From Candidatus Amarolinea dominans (GTDB taxonomy: Bacteria > Chloroflexota > Anaerolineae > SSC4 > Amarolineaceae): a DNA stretch of 64,000 nt. The notes beneath the pieces are model-generated. The model was not told the DNA's origin. It ran no database searches and was given only the letters and a program-made list of their open reading frames with translations. This document shows positions 10,481-20,100 of the stretch, piece after piece. The position numbers and the translations under genes were made by a program. The stretch's first letter is position 1; each line of letters starts with the position of its first letter. The DNA lies in NCBI GenBank assembly GCA_016719785.1, contig JADJYJ010000035.1, forward strand, positions 62,001-126,000. Reading direction: 5' to 3'.

Positions 10481-11720
10481 ATGGCTTACGATAAGATTGT
10501 TATCCCCTCAGAGGGTGCGCGCATCAGTGCGCGAAGGGAAAATTGCTCGTGCCCGATCATCCCATCCTGCTGTTCATCGAAGGCGATGGCATCGGCCCGG
10601 ACATTACGCGGGCCAGCATGCGTATCTGGGATGCGGCCGTGCAGAAGGTCTACGGCGGTCAGCGCAAGGTGGCCTGGGCTGAGATTTACGCGGGCGAGAA
10701 GGCGTTCAATACCTATGGCGACTATTTCCCGCAGGAATCGCTCGCTGCGATCCGTGAGTTCTACGTCGGCATCAAAGGCCCGCTGACCACGCCGGTCGGC
10801 GGCGGCTTCCGCAGCCTCAATGTGGCCCTGCGCCTGGAACTCGATCTTTACGCCTGTGTGCGCCCGGTGCGCTGGTTCCCCCACGTGCCCAGCCCGGTGC
10901 GCCACCCCGAAAAGGTGGACGTGGTCATCTTCCGTGAGAATCCCGAAGATGTCTACGCGGGCATCGCGTACAAGGCCGGCTCGCCTGAGAACGACAAGCT
11001 GGCGCGCTTCCTGCGTGAGGAGATGGGCGCACACTTCTTCGAGGGCGCGGGCATCGGCATCAAGCCGATGAGCGCATTCGGCACCAAGCGCCTGGTGCGT
11101 AAGGCCATTCGGTACGCCATCGAATACGGCCGCAAGAGCGTCACCTTCGTACACAAAGGCAACATCCAGAAGTTCACCGAAGGCGCGTTTCGCAATTGGG
11201 GCTACGAGTTGGCCAAAGAGGAGTTCGGCGACATCACCATCACCGAGGATGAACTGTGGCAGGCGCCTACAACGGCCAGGCGCCGGCCGGCAAGATCGTC
11301 ATCAAGGATCGCATCGCGGACATCATGTTCCAGATGATGCTGCTGCGGCCGGATGAGTTCGATGTCATCGCCACGCCTAATCTCAACGGCGACTATCTGT
11401 CGGACGCCGTGGCTGCGCAGGTGGGCGGCGTCGGTATCGCCCCCGGCAGCAACATTGGCGATCACATGGCCGTCTTCGAGGGCCACACGGCACCGCTTCC
11501 AAACTCCAACCTGGACAAGGTCAACCCCGGCTCGCTTCTGCTCTCCGGCGTCATGATGCTGGATTACATCGGTTGGAAAGAAGCCGGTCAGGCCATCATT
11601 GAAGCCTACGTCAAGACGGTGGAGCAGGGGATCGTCACCTACGACTTCGCTCGCCAGATGCAGGGCGCCACTGAGGTCAAGACCTCCGAGTTCGCCTCGG
11701 CCATCATCGCCAATCTGTAG
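10481..11720 (+). CDS. icd: Isocitrate dehydrogenase (two frame slips)
   Basis: Oxidative decarboxylation of isocitrate to 2-oxoglutarate in the TCA cycle, probably NADP-dependent. Recognisable blocks: LLFIEGDGIGPDI, GPLTTPVGGGFRSLNVALR (with the Ser of the phosphorylatable/substrate loop), CVRPVRWFPHVPSPV, VIFRENPEDVYAGI, KRLVRKAIRYAI, ATPNLNGDYLSDA and GGVGIAPGSNIGD. Start ATG 10481 (MAYDKIVIPSEGARIS) follows AAGGAGGAGC. A slip in the GGGAAAA run near 10530 and a missing G near 11263 separate three in-frame pieces; the pieces join without loss of conserved residues, so I treat the gene as intact. Its downstream neighbour is the sdh operon, another TCA step. Confidence 0.9.
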
Positions 11721-11721
11721 T

Positions 11722-11793
11722 AGTGCAAAGTGCAGAGTGCAAAGTGCAAAGCCCTCCCAACGTTCTGCATTTTGTACTCTGTACTTTGCACTT
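11722..11793. repeat. Periodic repeat forming an inverted pair after icd
   Basis: AGTGCAAAGTGCAGAG (11722-11737) is nearly complementary to CTCTGTACTTTGCACT (11778-11793), with further short repeats of the same kind between. It begins two bases after the icd stop, so it may act as a terminator. The right arm runs into the -35 box of the sdh promoter. Confidence 0.7.
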
Positions 11794-11821
11794 TGTACTT
11801 TACTCGTTCTGCCTGTATAAT
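11793..11821 (+). promoter_or_regulatory. sdh operon promoter
   Basis: TTGTAC (11793-11798), 17-bp spacer, TATAAT (11816-11821). Identical boxes and spacing to the promoter at 4992-5020. It predicts a leader of about 190 nt before sdhC. Confidence 0.6.
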
Positions 11822-11928
11822 CACTTATGTGTGACTTTCTGAACAAACTGCGCTGCGTCATAGCCCGCGTGGCGGTGAAGGTTTAGGATGGCACATCGTT
11901 TACTGGCCTTAGGAGTTTTCGGCATTTT

Positions 11929-11981
11929 GACCTGAGGCCTGAACTCAGGCCGTGGCTCGCAGCTTCGTTGTTGAAGCTGCG
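11929..11981 (+). other. Two hairpins in the sdh leader
   Basis: GGCCTGAACTCAGGCC (starting near 11937) is a short inverted repeat, followed by CGCAGCTTC (11958-11966) and GAAGCTGCG (11973-11981) with a 6-nt loop. Both would fold in the sdh 5' leader. They could be regulatory or the remnant of a small repeat element. Confidence 0.5.
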
Positions 11982-12015
11982 ATGCAGTTCAACCACACTA
12001 GGAGGCTAACTCGTT

Positions 12016-12408
12016 ATGGCGGCGCTCATTAAGTCGTTTTGGCGGGGCATCACCTACCGGGGCAGTGACGGTCACTGGGCCTGGATGATGCATCGCGTCG
12101 GCGGATTAGGTATTTTACTTTTCCTCGTTCTGCACGTATTCGACATCTACCTGATGAACCTGGGTGAAGAGACCTTCTCCAAATTCCTGTTCCTCTACAG
12201 CGGCCCCCCCTTCAAGGTCATGGAAGTCTTCCTGATCTTCGGCGTCATCTATCACGCGATCAACGGCCTGCGCATCATCATCGTTGACTTCTGGCCCTCC
12301 TCCACGAAGTATCAACGCTTGATGTACCGGATCGCACTGGTTATCGTCTTACTCATCTTCGTGCCCACGGCCATCATCACCCTGAGCACCATTTTCAACC
12401 CCGCCTAG
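12016..12408 (+). CDS. sdhC: Succinate dehydrogenase cytochrome b subunit
   Basis: Membrane anchor of complex II (succinate:quinone oxidoreductase). 130 residues with three hydrophobic helices (GLGILLFLVLHVFDIYL; MEVFLIFGVIYHAINGLRIII; IALVIVLLIFVPTAIITL). His residues in HRVGG, LHVFD and IYHAINGLR are candidates for heme b ligation. First gene of sdhCDAB; start ATG 12016 has AGGAGG upstream and sdhD follows after 11 bases. Confidence 0.85.
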   Translation: MAALIKSFWRGITYRGSDGHWAWMMHRVGGLGILLFLVLHVFDIYLMNLGEETFSKFLFLYSGPPFKVMEVFLIFGVIYHAINGLRIIIVDFWPSSTKYQRLMYRIALVIVLLIFVPTAIITLSTIFNPA

Positions 12409-12419
12409 GAGGAGCCATC

Positions 12420-12839
12420 ATGAATGCACTGTCGCAATATCGTGTGCGCGGCCGCCGCTTCGAGGCGCTGTCCTGGTTTTTCATGCGCTTTTCTGGCCTG
12501 GTGCTGCTCTTCCTCGCCATGTTCCACCTCCTCTATATGCATCTGTACCTGCGCGTCGAGGAGATCACTTTCGATGTCATCGTGCAGCGCTGGACTGGGC
12601 CTTCCGGCTGGTTCTGGAGCCTTTACGACCTGGCGCTGCTTCTCTTCGCCATGCTCCACGGCGCCAACGGCGGGCGCTGGGTCATTGACGACTACGTGCG
12701 CCGCCCTGGCTGGAACATGGTGGTCAAGAGTGTGGTTTACCTCTTGAGCGGCCTGCTGATCCTGATGGGCGTCATGACCATTTTCGCTTCCAGGTTGCGG
12801 CCTGAGACGGAGATCAACTATGCCAACCCATCAATTTGA
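12420..12839 (+). CDS. sdhD: Succinate dehydrogenase hydrophobic membrane anchor
   Basis: Second membrane anchor of complex II, 139 residues, three predicted helices (FSGLVLLFLAMFHLLYMH; LYDLALLLFAMLHGANGGRW; VVYLLSGLLILMGVMTIF). The LHGANGGRWVIDDY block with its His is typical of SdhD and supplies a probable heme ligand. A GGAGG site precedes ATG 12420. Its 3' end overlaps the sdhA start by 20 bases, which implies translational coupling. Confidence 0.82.
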   Translation: MNALSQYRVRGRRFEALSWFFMRFSGLVLLFLAMFHLLYMHLYLRVEEITFDVIVQRWTGPSGWFWSLYDLALLLFAMLHGANGGRWVIDDYVRRPGWNMVVKSVVYLLSGLLILMGVMTIFASRLRPETEINYANPSI

Positions 12840-14595
12840 TGTCGTCATTGTCGGCGCCAGCGGCGCCGGTTTGATGGCAGCCCTCTACGCATCCCAGGGC
12901 GCCAAGACTTGCGTGGTCAGCAAGCTCTATCCTACCCGTTCCCACACCGGCACGGCGCAGGGCGGCATCGGCGCCGCGCTCGCCAATCTGGAAGAAGACC
13001 ACTGGGAATGGCACGCCTTCGACACCGTCAAGGGCAGCGACTACCTGGGCGACCAGGATGCCATTGATTTCATGTGCCAGGAGGCCGTCAATGTGGTCTA
13101 CGAATTGGAGCACATGGGCCTGCCCTTCGACCGCACGGCCGATGGCCGCATTTCGCAGCGGCCAGTTCGGCGCACACCAACAATACCACCAAGAAACCGG
13201 CCGATCGCACCGGCCACATGATCCTGCAGACCCTCTACCAGCAGTGCATCAAGAACAACGTCACCTTCTTCGACGAGTTCCACGTGATTGACCTGCTCGT
13301 CACTGACGGCAAGGTCAACGGCATCGTGGCGCTGGAAATTGACACCGGCGAGTGCCACGTCTTTCAGGCCCAAGGCGGTTTGCTTTGCCACCGGCGGCAC
13401 AGGCGCGTCTGGCAGATCACCAGCAACGCGCACGCGCTGACCGGCGACGGCAACGCCATCGCCCTGCACCGCGGCATCCCGCAGGAGGACATGGAATTCT
13501 TCCAGTTCCATCCCACCGGCATCTGGCGCATGGGCATCCTGATCACCGAAGCGGTGCGCGGCGAGGGCGGGGTGCTGATCAACGGCAAGGGCGAACGTTT
13601 CATGGAACGCTACGCGCCGACGGTCAAAGACCTGGCCTCACGCGATGTCGTCTCACGCCATCTACCTGGAAATCATGCAGGGCCGCGGGTGGAGGGCAAG
13701 GACTACGTCTATCTCGACGTGCGGCCGGAGACGATCAACAAGTACGCTGAGTTAGATGGTCGCAAGGGGCTGGACGGTCAGCCGATCCGGGTCACGGCCG
13801 AGCAGATCGAGAGCAAACTGCCCGACATTGCCGATTTCTGCCGCACCTACCTGGACGTGGACCCGGTGAAGCAGCCGATGCCGATTCAGCCGACCGCACA
13901 CTACGCTATGGGCGGCATTCCCACCAACCTGGGCGGGGAAGTGGTGATTGACGACAAGGGGACGGTGCTGCCCGGCTTCTACGCGGCCGGCGAGTGCGCG
14001 TGTGTCTCGGTTCACGGCGCCAACCGCCTGGGCACCAACTCCCTGGTTGACATCGTGGTCTTCGGCAAGGTGGCCGGCGTGCGCATGGCGGCTTACGCCA
14101 ATCAGGTTGACTTTACGCCGCTGCCGCCCAACCCGGAGGCTGAGATCAAGGCACGGCTGGAGGGGATTCGCAACGCCGCGGGCAAAAAACGTGGCCGACA
14201 TCCGACGCGACATGCAACTGCTGATGATGGCGAATGTGGGCGTCTTCCGCACAGAGCAGTTGTGCCAGGAGGCGTTGGACAAGCTGGCGGAGCTGAAGCG
14301 GCGCTATCAGAACATCGCCATCATGGACAAGGGCAAGCGCTACAACACCGAGCTGCTGGAGGCGGTCGAGCTGGGCAACCTGCTCGACCTGGCGCAGGTC
14401 ACGGCCGCGGCCGCGCTGGCGCGCGCCGAGAGCCGCGGCGGCCATGCGCGGGACGATCATCCCAAGCGTGACGATGCCAACTGGCTCAAGCACAGCCTGG
14501 CGCTCCTGAAGGACGATGTGGAGGGGACCGGCGTAGAATTGACTTACAAGCCGGTGACGGTGATCAAGTACCAGCCGAAGGAGCGAGTTTACTAA
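12820..14595 (+). CDS. sdhA: Succinate dehydrogenase flavoprotein subunit (frameshifted)
   Basis: Oxidises succinate to fumarate and passes electrons to SdhB. The N-terminal dinucleotide fold (VVIVGASGAGLMAALYAS) is followed by SKLYPTRSHTGTAQGGIGAAL, whose His is the covalent FAD attachment site. Later blocks include FFQFHPTGIW, GEGGVLINGKGERFMERYAP, PTAHYAMGGIPTN and GANRLGTNSLVDIVVFG. The frame slips near 13160, in 13380-13410 (two compensating), near 13650-13690 (compensating) and in a run of six A near 14185. All conserved blocks survive, so this looks like sequence error rather than a pseudogene. Ends at TAA 14593-14595. Confidence 0.88.
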
Positions 14596-14629
14596 GCGCT
14601 GAACGCTGAATGCTGAATAAGGAATGCTG

Positions 14630-15331
14630 ATGATGCAAGTCAATATCAAGATTCAACGCTTCAATCCTGAGCAGGACAAGAAGCCCTACTGGAAAACGTA
14701 TCAGGTTGAGGCGGCGCTCAATGACCAGATCCTTGACGTGTTGCACCAAGTCAAATGGTATCAGGACGGCACCCTGACGCTGCGTCGCTCCTGTGCGCAC
14801 GGCATCTGCGGCTCGGACGCGATGGTCATCAACGGCCGCAACCGCCTGGCCTGCAAGACGCTGGTCAAGCATGTCGGCGCCAACATCACCGTGGAGCCGA
14901 TTCGCGGCATGAAGGTCGTCAAAGACCTGGTGGTGGATATGCGGCCCTTCTTCGCCAAGTATCGCTCCGTCCTGCCTTTCCTGATCAACGACAGCGCGCC
15001 GCCGGACACCGAGCGCCTGCAGACCATCGAAGCCCGCGCGCGCTTCGATGACACCACCAAGTGCATCCTGTGCGCGTGCTGCACCACCGCCTGTCCGAGC
15101 TTTTGGGCCAACGAGGACTACGTCGGCCCCGCGGCCATCGTGCAGGCGCACCGCTTCATCTTCGACGACCGCGATCAGGGCACGATGCAACGCCTGGAAG
15201 TGCTCAACGAGCGCGACGGCGTTTGGCGCTGCCGCACCGTCTTCAACTGCGTCGAAGCCTGCCCGCGTGATATTGACATAACAAAAGCCATTGGCGACAT
15301 CAAGAAGGCGCTCCTCTACAGCAACTTCTAA
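14630..15331 (+). CDS. sdhB: Succinate dehydrogenase iron-sulfur subunit
   Basis: Electron-transfer subunit of complex II. The plant-type ferredoxin domain has RRSCAHGICGSDA plus the fourth Cys in NRLAC for the 2Fe-2S cluster; the C-terminal domain has CILCACCTTACP (4Fe-4S) and CRTVFNCVEACP (3Fe-4S). About 233 residues, usual length. ATG 14630 is preferred over 14624 because AAGG at 14619-14622 is then 7 bases away. Last gene of sdhCDAB. The short gap before it contains GCTGAA(C/T)-type repeats. Confidence 0.92.
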   Translation: MMQVNIKIQRFNPEQDKKPYWKTYQVEAALNDQILDVLHQVKWYQDGTLTLRRSCAHGICGSDAMVINGRNRLACKTLVKHVGANITVEPIRGMKVVKDLVVDMRPFFAKYRSVLPFLINDSAPPDTERLQTIEARARFDDTTKCILCACCTTACPSFWANEDYVGPAAIVQAHRFIFDDRDQGTMQRLEVLNERDGVWRCRTVFNCVEACPRDIDITKAIGDIKKALLYSNF

Positions 15332-15368
15332 GCCCCAGTCCACGCAGGTGGACTTCGCATTCGTTGCA

Positions 15369-15437
15369 GCGACCTCGGTCGCCCGACGGCGGTCGCCCGA
15401 CGACAAACACATCCTGCCAGATAGCGCCTGGCAGGAT
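15369..15437 (+). terminator. Hairpins after sdhB
   Basis: GCGACC/GGTCGC (15369-15382), a direct repeat of GGTCGCCCGAC, and a 10-bp hairpin ATCCTGCCAG (15411-15420) / CTGGCAGGAT (15428-15437). No T-tract follows, so termination is plausible but not certain. Confidence 0.4.
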
Positions 15438-15459
15438 GGTTACTTTGTGGGGGGATTCG

Positions 15460-16041
15460 ATGACGATTTCTCTTTTTCTACCGACCGCCGGTCGTCAGGT
15501 GCCCATCAATGACCTTTCACTGGGCGCTTTCCGCTCCGCCTTCGCCGCGCTGACCGCGCCCAGCCTTGACAGCCTGATCGGCGACTACCGGGCGGAGTTC
15601 GTGGGACCGGCCTGGCTGCGCCGCTTTGCGCCTCCTGGCCTGGCCATCACCCCGCTGGCCGGCTGGCTGGGCAAGTCCTTCGACGGCCAGGGAAACGGCA
15701 TCAACCTGGTGCGGCGGCGTGGGGTGGTGCAGCGCGTGCTGCCCATGCGCGCCCAATGGCTGCCCTCGGCCGTAGATGGCCGGCCCGGCGTCACGTTGAC
15801 CTACGCGCCTGGCTCGCCGTTCCCCTTCGCCTACGTGGTGGACGAACTTCGCACCATCGAAGCCGACACCCTGCTCGGCCTCAGCTTCGCGACCGTGCCC
15901 GGACTCAGACATCTGTCCATGCCTTTCTTGCTGCGCCGTCAAGCAGGACTCTCGGCGTTCTTTGGCAATTCGCCGCTGGCCGGCGCCGGTCTTGATCTGA
16001 CACGAGACATGAGCACACCGCGTGACGAGGGAGCCTTGTGA
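15460..16041 (+). CDS. Conserved hypothetical protein, probably truncated at the C-terminus
   Basis: 193 residues from ATG 15460, which follows a GGGGGG stretch. Notable blocks: LDSLIGDYRAEFVGPAWLRR, LAGWLGKSFDGQGNGINLVRR, YVVDELRTIEADTLLGLSF and HLSMPFLLRR. The spacing of a short G-x-W-x-G-like motif and a following lipocalin-like stretch recalls GXWXG/DUF4334 proteins, but I would not assign it. No signal peptide or helix. The last dozen residues (TRDMSTPRDEGAL) look like read-through into foreign sequence, and a truncated ATPase on the other strand ends at the same point. Confidence 0.55.
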   Translation: MTISLFLPTAGRQVPINDLSLGAFRSAFAALTAPSLDSLIGDYRAEFVGPAWLRRFAPPGLAITPLAGWLGKSFDGQGNGINLVRRRGVVQRVLPMRAQWLPSAVDGRPGVTLTYAPGSPFPFAYVVDELRTIEADTLLGLSFATVPGLRHLSMPFLLRRQAGLSAFFGNSPLAGAGLDLTRDMSTPRDEGAL

Positions 16042-16079
16042 CGCCGCTCCGCCGTCACCGGGGACGACCCGGCGCACCA

Positions 16080-16199
16080 TTCGTAAATCAGGCTCGATTT
16101 GCCCACGCGGCGCCGCCCGTAGAGCACGGCAAACTCCGCGCCCGGTCGGGCATAGCGGGCATCGAGATAGGAGAGTTCAGGCTGGCGGTTCAGAAACAT
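16080..16199 (-). pseudogene. Fragment of an AAA ATPase (archaeal ATPase/DUF234-like N-terminus)
   Basis: Only about 40 residues look real: MFLNRQPELSYLDARY, then FAVLYGRRRVGKSSLIYEW, which contains a Walker A loop (GRRRVGKSS). This is the usual N-terminus of the archaeal-type ATPase family (ExoO-like, with DUF234). ATG 16199 follows GGAGGTGGG. Beyond about 16080 the reading frame continues but no longer resembles the family and runs antisense to the preceding gene. Deletion remnant. Confidence 0.6.
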
Positions 16200-16319
16200 A
16201 CCCACCTCCACAAACGTCGCTCAGTGAGATAGCTTTGTGAAGTGTAGCCCCGCAAGATACGCTTCACAAGAACGCGGTGCTGATTCCTGGCGGGCGGCAG
16301 AGTCTTATCACGAATCGAA

Positions 16320-16353
16320 TTTTCACGAATTCACAAAAACCAATTCGTGAAAA
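16320..16353. repeat. Inverted repeat with CGAATT-type units
   Basis: TTTTCACGAATT (16320-16331) pairs perfectly with AATTCGTGAAAA (16342-16353); the related CGTGTAATTCGTGGC follows. It lies just beyond the stop of the minus-strand membrane protein and may terminate that transcript. Confidence 0.7.
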
Positions 16354-16387
16354 TTCGTGTAATTCGTGGCGAAATTCCTGGCGGTCC

Positions 16388-16843
16388 TCACGCCGATGCG
16401 ATGATGAGCGCGAGGGCCAGTGCCAGGGTGATGGCGCCGAGGCCGAAGAAGGCGCCGGCGATCGTCAGCCAGCGCGCCTTGACCGCGAGCAGGGCATCCA
16501 ACTCCTGGCGCATGAGGGTCAGGTTGTACGCATAGCGCTTGAGGCGCCGCGGCGCGGTGGTGATCGCGGCCGCGACCAGGGCCAGCACGTAGCAGACGAG
16601 CGCAGCCGCGGCCAGGCCCTTGACCCCCGCGTGGCCGGCCAGGTAAGCCGGAGGAAACTTGTCGCCAAGGGCCAGCAGCGCCACCAGCACACCCAGCAGC
16701 GCGGTGACCAGCTCGATGATGCGCTTGGCCGCACTGTCGAAGAAGTCGAGCTGCTGCTTCTCGATCTCGTCGAAGGTCGCGAGCAGCCGTTCATCGGCCG
16801 CGTCGAGCGGCTCGGAGGGCAGCAGGGGGCCGTCCGCGCTCAC
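16388..16843 (-). CDS. Small three-helix membrane protein, candidate effector
   Basis: About 151 residues from a GTG start at 16843 that overlaps the stop of the zinc-ribbon gene (GTGA). A charged N-terminal amphipathic region (DERLLATFDEIEKQQLDFFDSAAKR) leads into three hydrophobic segments: IIELVTALLGVLVALLAL, GLAAAALVCYVLALVAAAI and WLTIAGAFFGLGAITLALAL, with a basic loop (PRRLKRYAYNLTLMRQELDAL) between the second and third. I do not recognise a named family. Position downstream of a CHAT-STAND protein and coupling to a zinc ribbon suggest a membrane effector of that system; this is inference. The longer upstream reading frame to 17005 is a shadow of the zinc-ribbon gene. Confidence 0.6.
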   Translation of the reverse strand: MSADGPLLPSEPLDAADERLLATFDEIEKQQLDFFDSAAKRIIELVTALLGVLVALLALGDKFPPAYLAGHAGVKGLAAAALVCYVLALVAAAITTAPRRLKRYAYNLTLMRQELDALLAVKARWLTIAGAFFGLGAITLALALALIIASA

Positions 16844-17058
16844 GTCGCGCCGCCGCAGTTGACCTGCACCTTGACCACCAGCCCGCAGCCGGGCGAGCGG
16901 CAGGGCAGGGCCAGGGTGTTCAGCCCCTTCTCCCCGCGGTAGACGACGCGATACTTGGCGCACGCGTCCTGGCGGTTGTACCAACTGATGTGCCCCTTGG
17001 AGCACTTGAACGCAAACCGATCCTCGACCGCGTCCGGGGTCGTCGTCGTTTCATCCAT
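16840..17058 (-). CDS. Small zinc-ribbon-like protein
   Basis: 72 residues. Cys/His pattern: C19, H23 (FKCSKGHISWYNRQDAC), C33, then C53 and C58 (LPCRSPGCG) and C68, consistent with one zinc site. ATG 17058 has AGGAG about 12 bases upstream. Its stop overlaps the next start by four bases. No catalytic motif. It may be a nucleic-acid or protein-binding adaptor of the CHAT-STAND cluster; function unknown. Confidence 0.6.
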   Translation of the reverse strand: MDETTTTPDAVEDRFAFKCSKGHISWYNRQDACAKYRVVYRGEKGLNTLALPCRSPGCGLVVKVQVNCGGAT

Positions 17059-17098
17059 GGTTGCATCTCCTGTTGTTGTCTCTGCGCTTCGCCGCGCC

Positions 17099-17146
17099 GT
17101 AATTTACCACAGAGAACGCAGAGAACACAAAGAACACATAATTTGT
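17099..17146. repeat. Degenerate ACAGAGAAC-type repeat
   Basis: CCACAGAGAACGCAGAGAAC followed by ACAAAGAACACA, a roughly 9-10-bp degenerate tandem repeat in the 117-bp gap between the CHAT gene and the zinc-ribbon gene. Confidence 0.6.
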
Positions 17147-17175
17147 TAGCTACCAAGACACTCGCGTGTTTGGCG

Positions 17176-20100
17176 TCACCACAAGGGCTTACCCGCACGC
17201 ATCGTCGCCAGCGCGGCCTGGAACTGCTCGACCGTAGCGCCGCTGGCATCACGCGACAAACCGGTGCGCTCCAGCACCGTGATCGCCTCAACCATGCGGC
17301 GAATGCCATCCGCCGTGCGGTCGAGCTGTTGATACAGCAAGATCGCCATGTTGTTCAGCGTGATCGCTTCCCCGGCGCGGTGGCCCACCGCGCGCCTGAT
17401 CGGCAGCGCTTCCTCATACAGCGCCAGCGCCCGCTGCGGCTGCCCGATGGCGTCGTACACCCCTGCCATGTTGTTCAGCGTGGTCGCTTCCCCGGCGCGG
17501 TCGCCCACCGCGCGCACTGATCGGCAGCGCCTCCGCATACAGCGCCAGCGCCCGCTGCGGCTGCCCGATGGCGTCGTACACCAACGCCATGTTGTTCAGT
17601 GTAGCCGCTTCCCCGGCGCGGTCGCCCACCGCACGCCTGATCGGCAGCGCCTCCTCGTACAGCGCCAGCGCCCGCCCCGGCTCCCCGATGGCATAGTACA
17701 CCGCCGCCATGTTGTTCAGCGTGGCCGCTTCCCCGGCGCGGTCGCCCACGGCGCGCAGGATCGGCAGCGCCTCTCACAGCGCCAGCGCCAGCGCCCGCCC
17801 CGGCTCCCCGATGGCGTCGTACACCAACGCCATGTTGTTCAGCGTGGTCGCTTCCCCGGCGCGGTCGCCCACCGCGCGCCTGATCGGCAGCGCCTCCGCA
17901 TACAGCGCCAGCGCCTGGTCCCGCTCCCCGATGGCATAGTACACCAACGCCATGTTGTTCAGCGTGGTCGCTTCCATGGCGCGGTCGCCCACCGCGCGCA
18001 GGATCGGCAGCGCCTCCTCATACAGCGCCAGCGCCCGGTCACGCTCCCCGATGGCATAGTACACCGCCGCCATGTTGTTCAGCGTGGCCGCTTCCCCGGC
18101 GCGGTTGCCCACCGCGCGCATGATCGGCAGCGCCTCCTCAAAAAGCGCCAGCGCCCGCGCCGGCTGTCCGATGGCAAGATACACCCCTGCCATGTTGTTC
18201 AGCGTGGTCGCTCCCCGGCTCCACCGGTCGCCCACCGCGCGCAGGATCGGCAGCGCCTCCTCAAAAAGCGCCAGCGCCCGGTCCCGCTCCCCGATGGCAT
18301 AGTACACCGCCGCCATGTTGTTCAGCGCTTCCAGCTCCAGCCGCGGGTAGTGACCGCGGGCACGGTCGAGGGCTTGCGTGGTCAAGGCCAAGCCCGCTTG
18401 GTGGTCGCCCAGGCGCTGGCTGATCCAGCCCCAGTGCAGCCAGAAGTAGCCTTGCGCCTCGCCCTCGACAAACGCCATGCCGCGGCGCAAGTCATCGGCC
18501 GCCTGTTGTGCGAAGGTGACGCTGCGCTCCTCGCCGCCAATAATGCCGTCATACAGCGTGCGCGCCAGGCCAGCGGTCGCGGCGCCAAAGCGCGCCTGCA
18601 ACACGCCGGCCGCGGTGGCCGCGGGCAGGTAGGCTTCCAGGTAGGCGCGCACCACCGGCAGCAGGTGATAGAACAGCACGTCGCCCTCGCGCACCGCGTA
18701 GACGCGGCGTTCGAGCAGGCCGCGCTGCCAGAGGGTGTAGAGACGGTCAAGGATGGTCTGCTGCGCCGCCGCCTGATCATCCGGCGCGAGGATAGCCGCG
18801 GCCGTCTCCGGCAGGAAGGGTGCGTGGAAGATCCACAGGTCGCTGAACAGGCCGGTCAGGTCCACATTCAGCATGCGCACGCTGGTCTCCAGGCAGGCGT
18901 AGAGGGTGGATTGGCGGTGGTCGGCGCCTTTATAGCGGTCGGCCGCGGCCAGCAGGTGCTTCTCGGTTGCCGCGGCAAAAGCGGCCAGTGGAATCTGCCC
19001 GGCGTTGAACGCGCCGCCCAGCAGGCGCAGACTGAGCGGGTGCCCGTCGACGCGGCGGCTGAGGCCCTCGGCCAGGGGCAGGTCTATCTCGTGCTGGCGC
19101 TGCGGCGCGCTCTGTGCAAAGAGGCGGCCGCCCACGGCCGGCTCCAGCCCGCCCAATTCCAGGCTCTCCTCGCCCGGCCAGCCCAGGTGACGCCGCGAGG
19201 TGACGAGCAGCCCTGCGCCGGAACCGGCCAGGCCGCCGCGCAGGAAATCGGCCAGGTCGCGGGCAGCCGCGTCATTGGCCTCCACGGCCTCCACCAGGGT
19301 CTCCGCGTTGTCGAGCACGAGCAGGGTGCGCGGCTGGCCGACGCGCACCGCCACCCGGCGCTCCAGCTCCGCGGGGTCGGGATGGTCGTCGCCGGCCACG
19401 GCGAGGAAGCGGCCGAGCTGGGCCACGAACGCGGCGCGCGTGGGCAGGTTTTCCAACGCGATGCCCCAGGCGCCGCCCGGCCAGGCAAAGCCAAAGCGTT
19501 CCACCGCCTCGCGCGCGAGCGCGGTTTTGCCCAGGCCCCCGCCGCCGTGAATCGTCAACAGCCGCGGCCGGCGGTCGCCGGTCAGCGCCGCGCCCAGGGT
19601 GCGCAGCTCGGCCGTGCGCCCCTGGAACCCACCCTCCGCGCGCGGCAGCGCACCCACGGCCAGCGGCGGCTGGTTTTCCAGCACGCGTGGGATGCCGGCG
19701 GCGGTCGCCTGACCGGGCGCGGGCGCAGCCAGGCTGGTGTAGAGCACCGGCACGCCCACCGCCCAGGAAAAGAGGCTGCTGGCGGCGACGGCCAGCCGCG
19801 CCTGGTAAACCGCCTCCTCGACAGAACTGCCCGTGGTCAGCTCGTCGTAGAGCACGCGCGAGAACGTGCGCGCATCGTCGTCGCTGACGTTGAACTGCAT
19901 GCCCAGGGCGTAGGGGATGCCCTGGTTCACCAAGAGGCCGGCCAGGTTGCTGAAGATCGTCGTGCCCGGCCGGGCGCTCACGCACGCGTTGAGCGTCACC
20001 AGGAACGCGGCGCCACGCACACGGCGCACAAAATCGGCCGCCGTGACCGCATCGAGGCGGCCGTCGTCCTTCTCGAATAAGAGCCGCGCCTGCCCCTCAT

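Noticed and set aside
17348..20080. 910-codon open frame on the plus strand
   Set aside because: It is the antisense shadow of the CHAT-STAND-TPR gene: repetitive, Arg/Gln/His-rich, no domain, while the minus strand has catalytic motifs.
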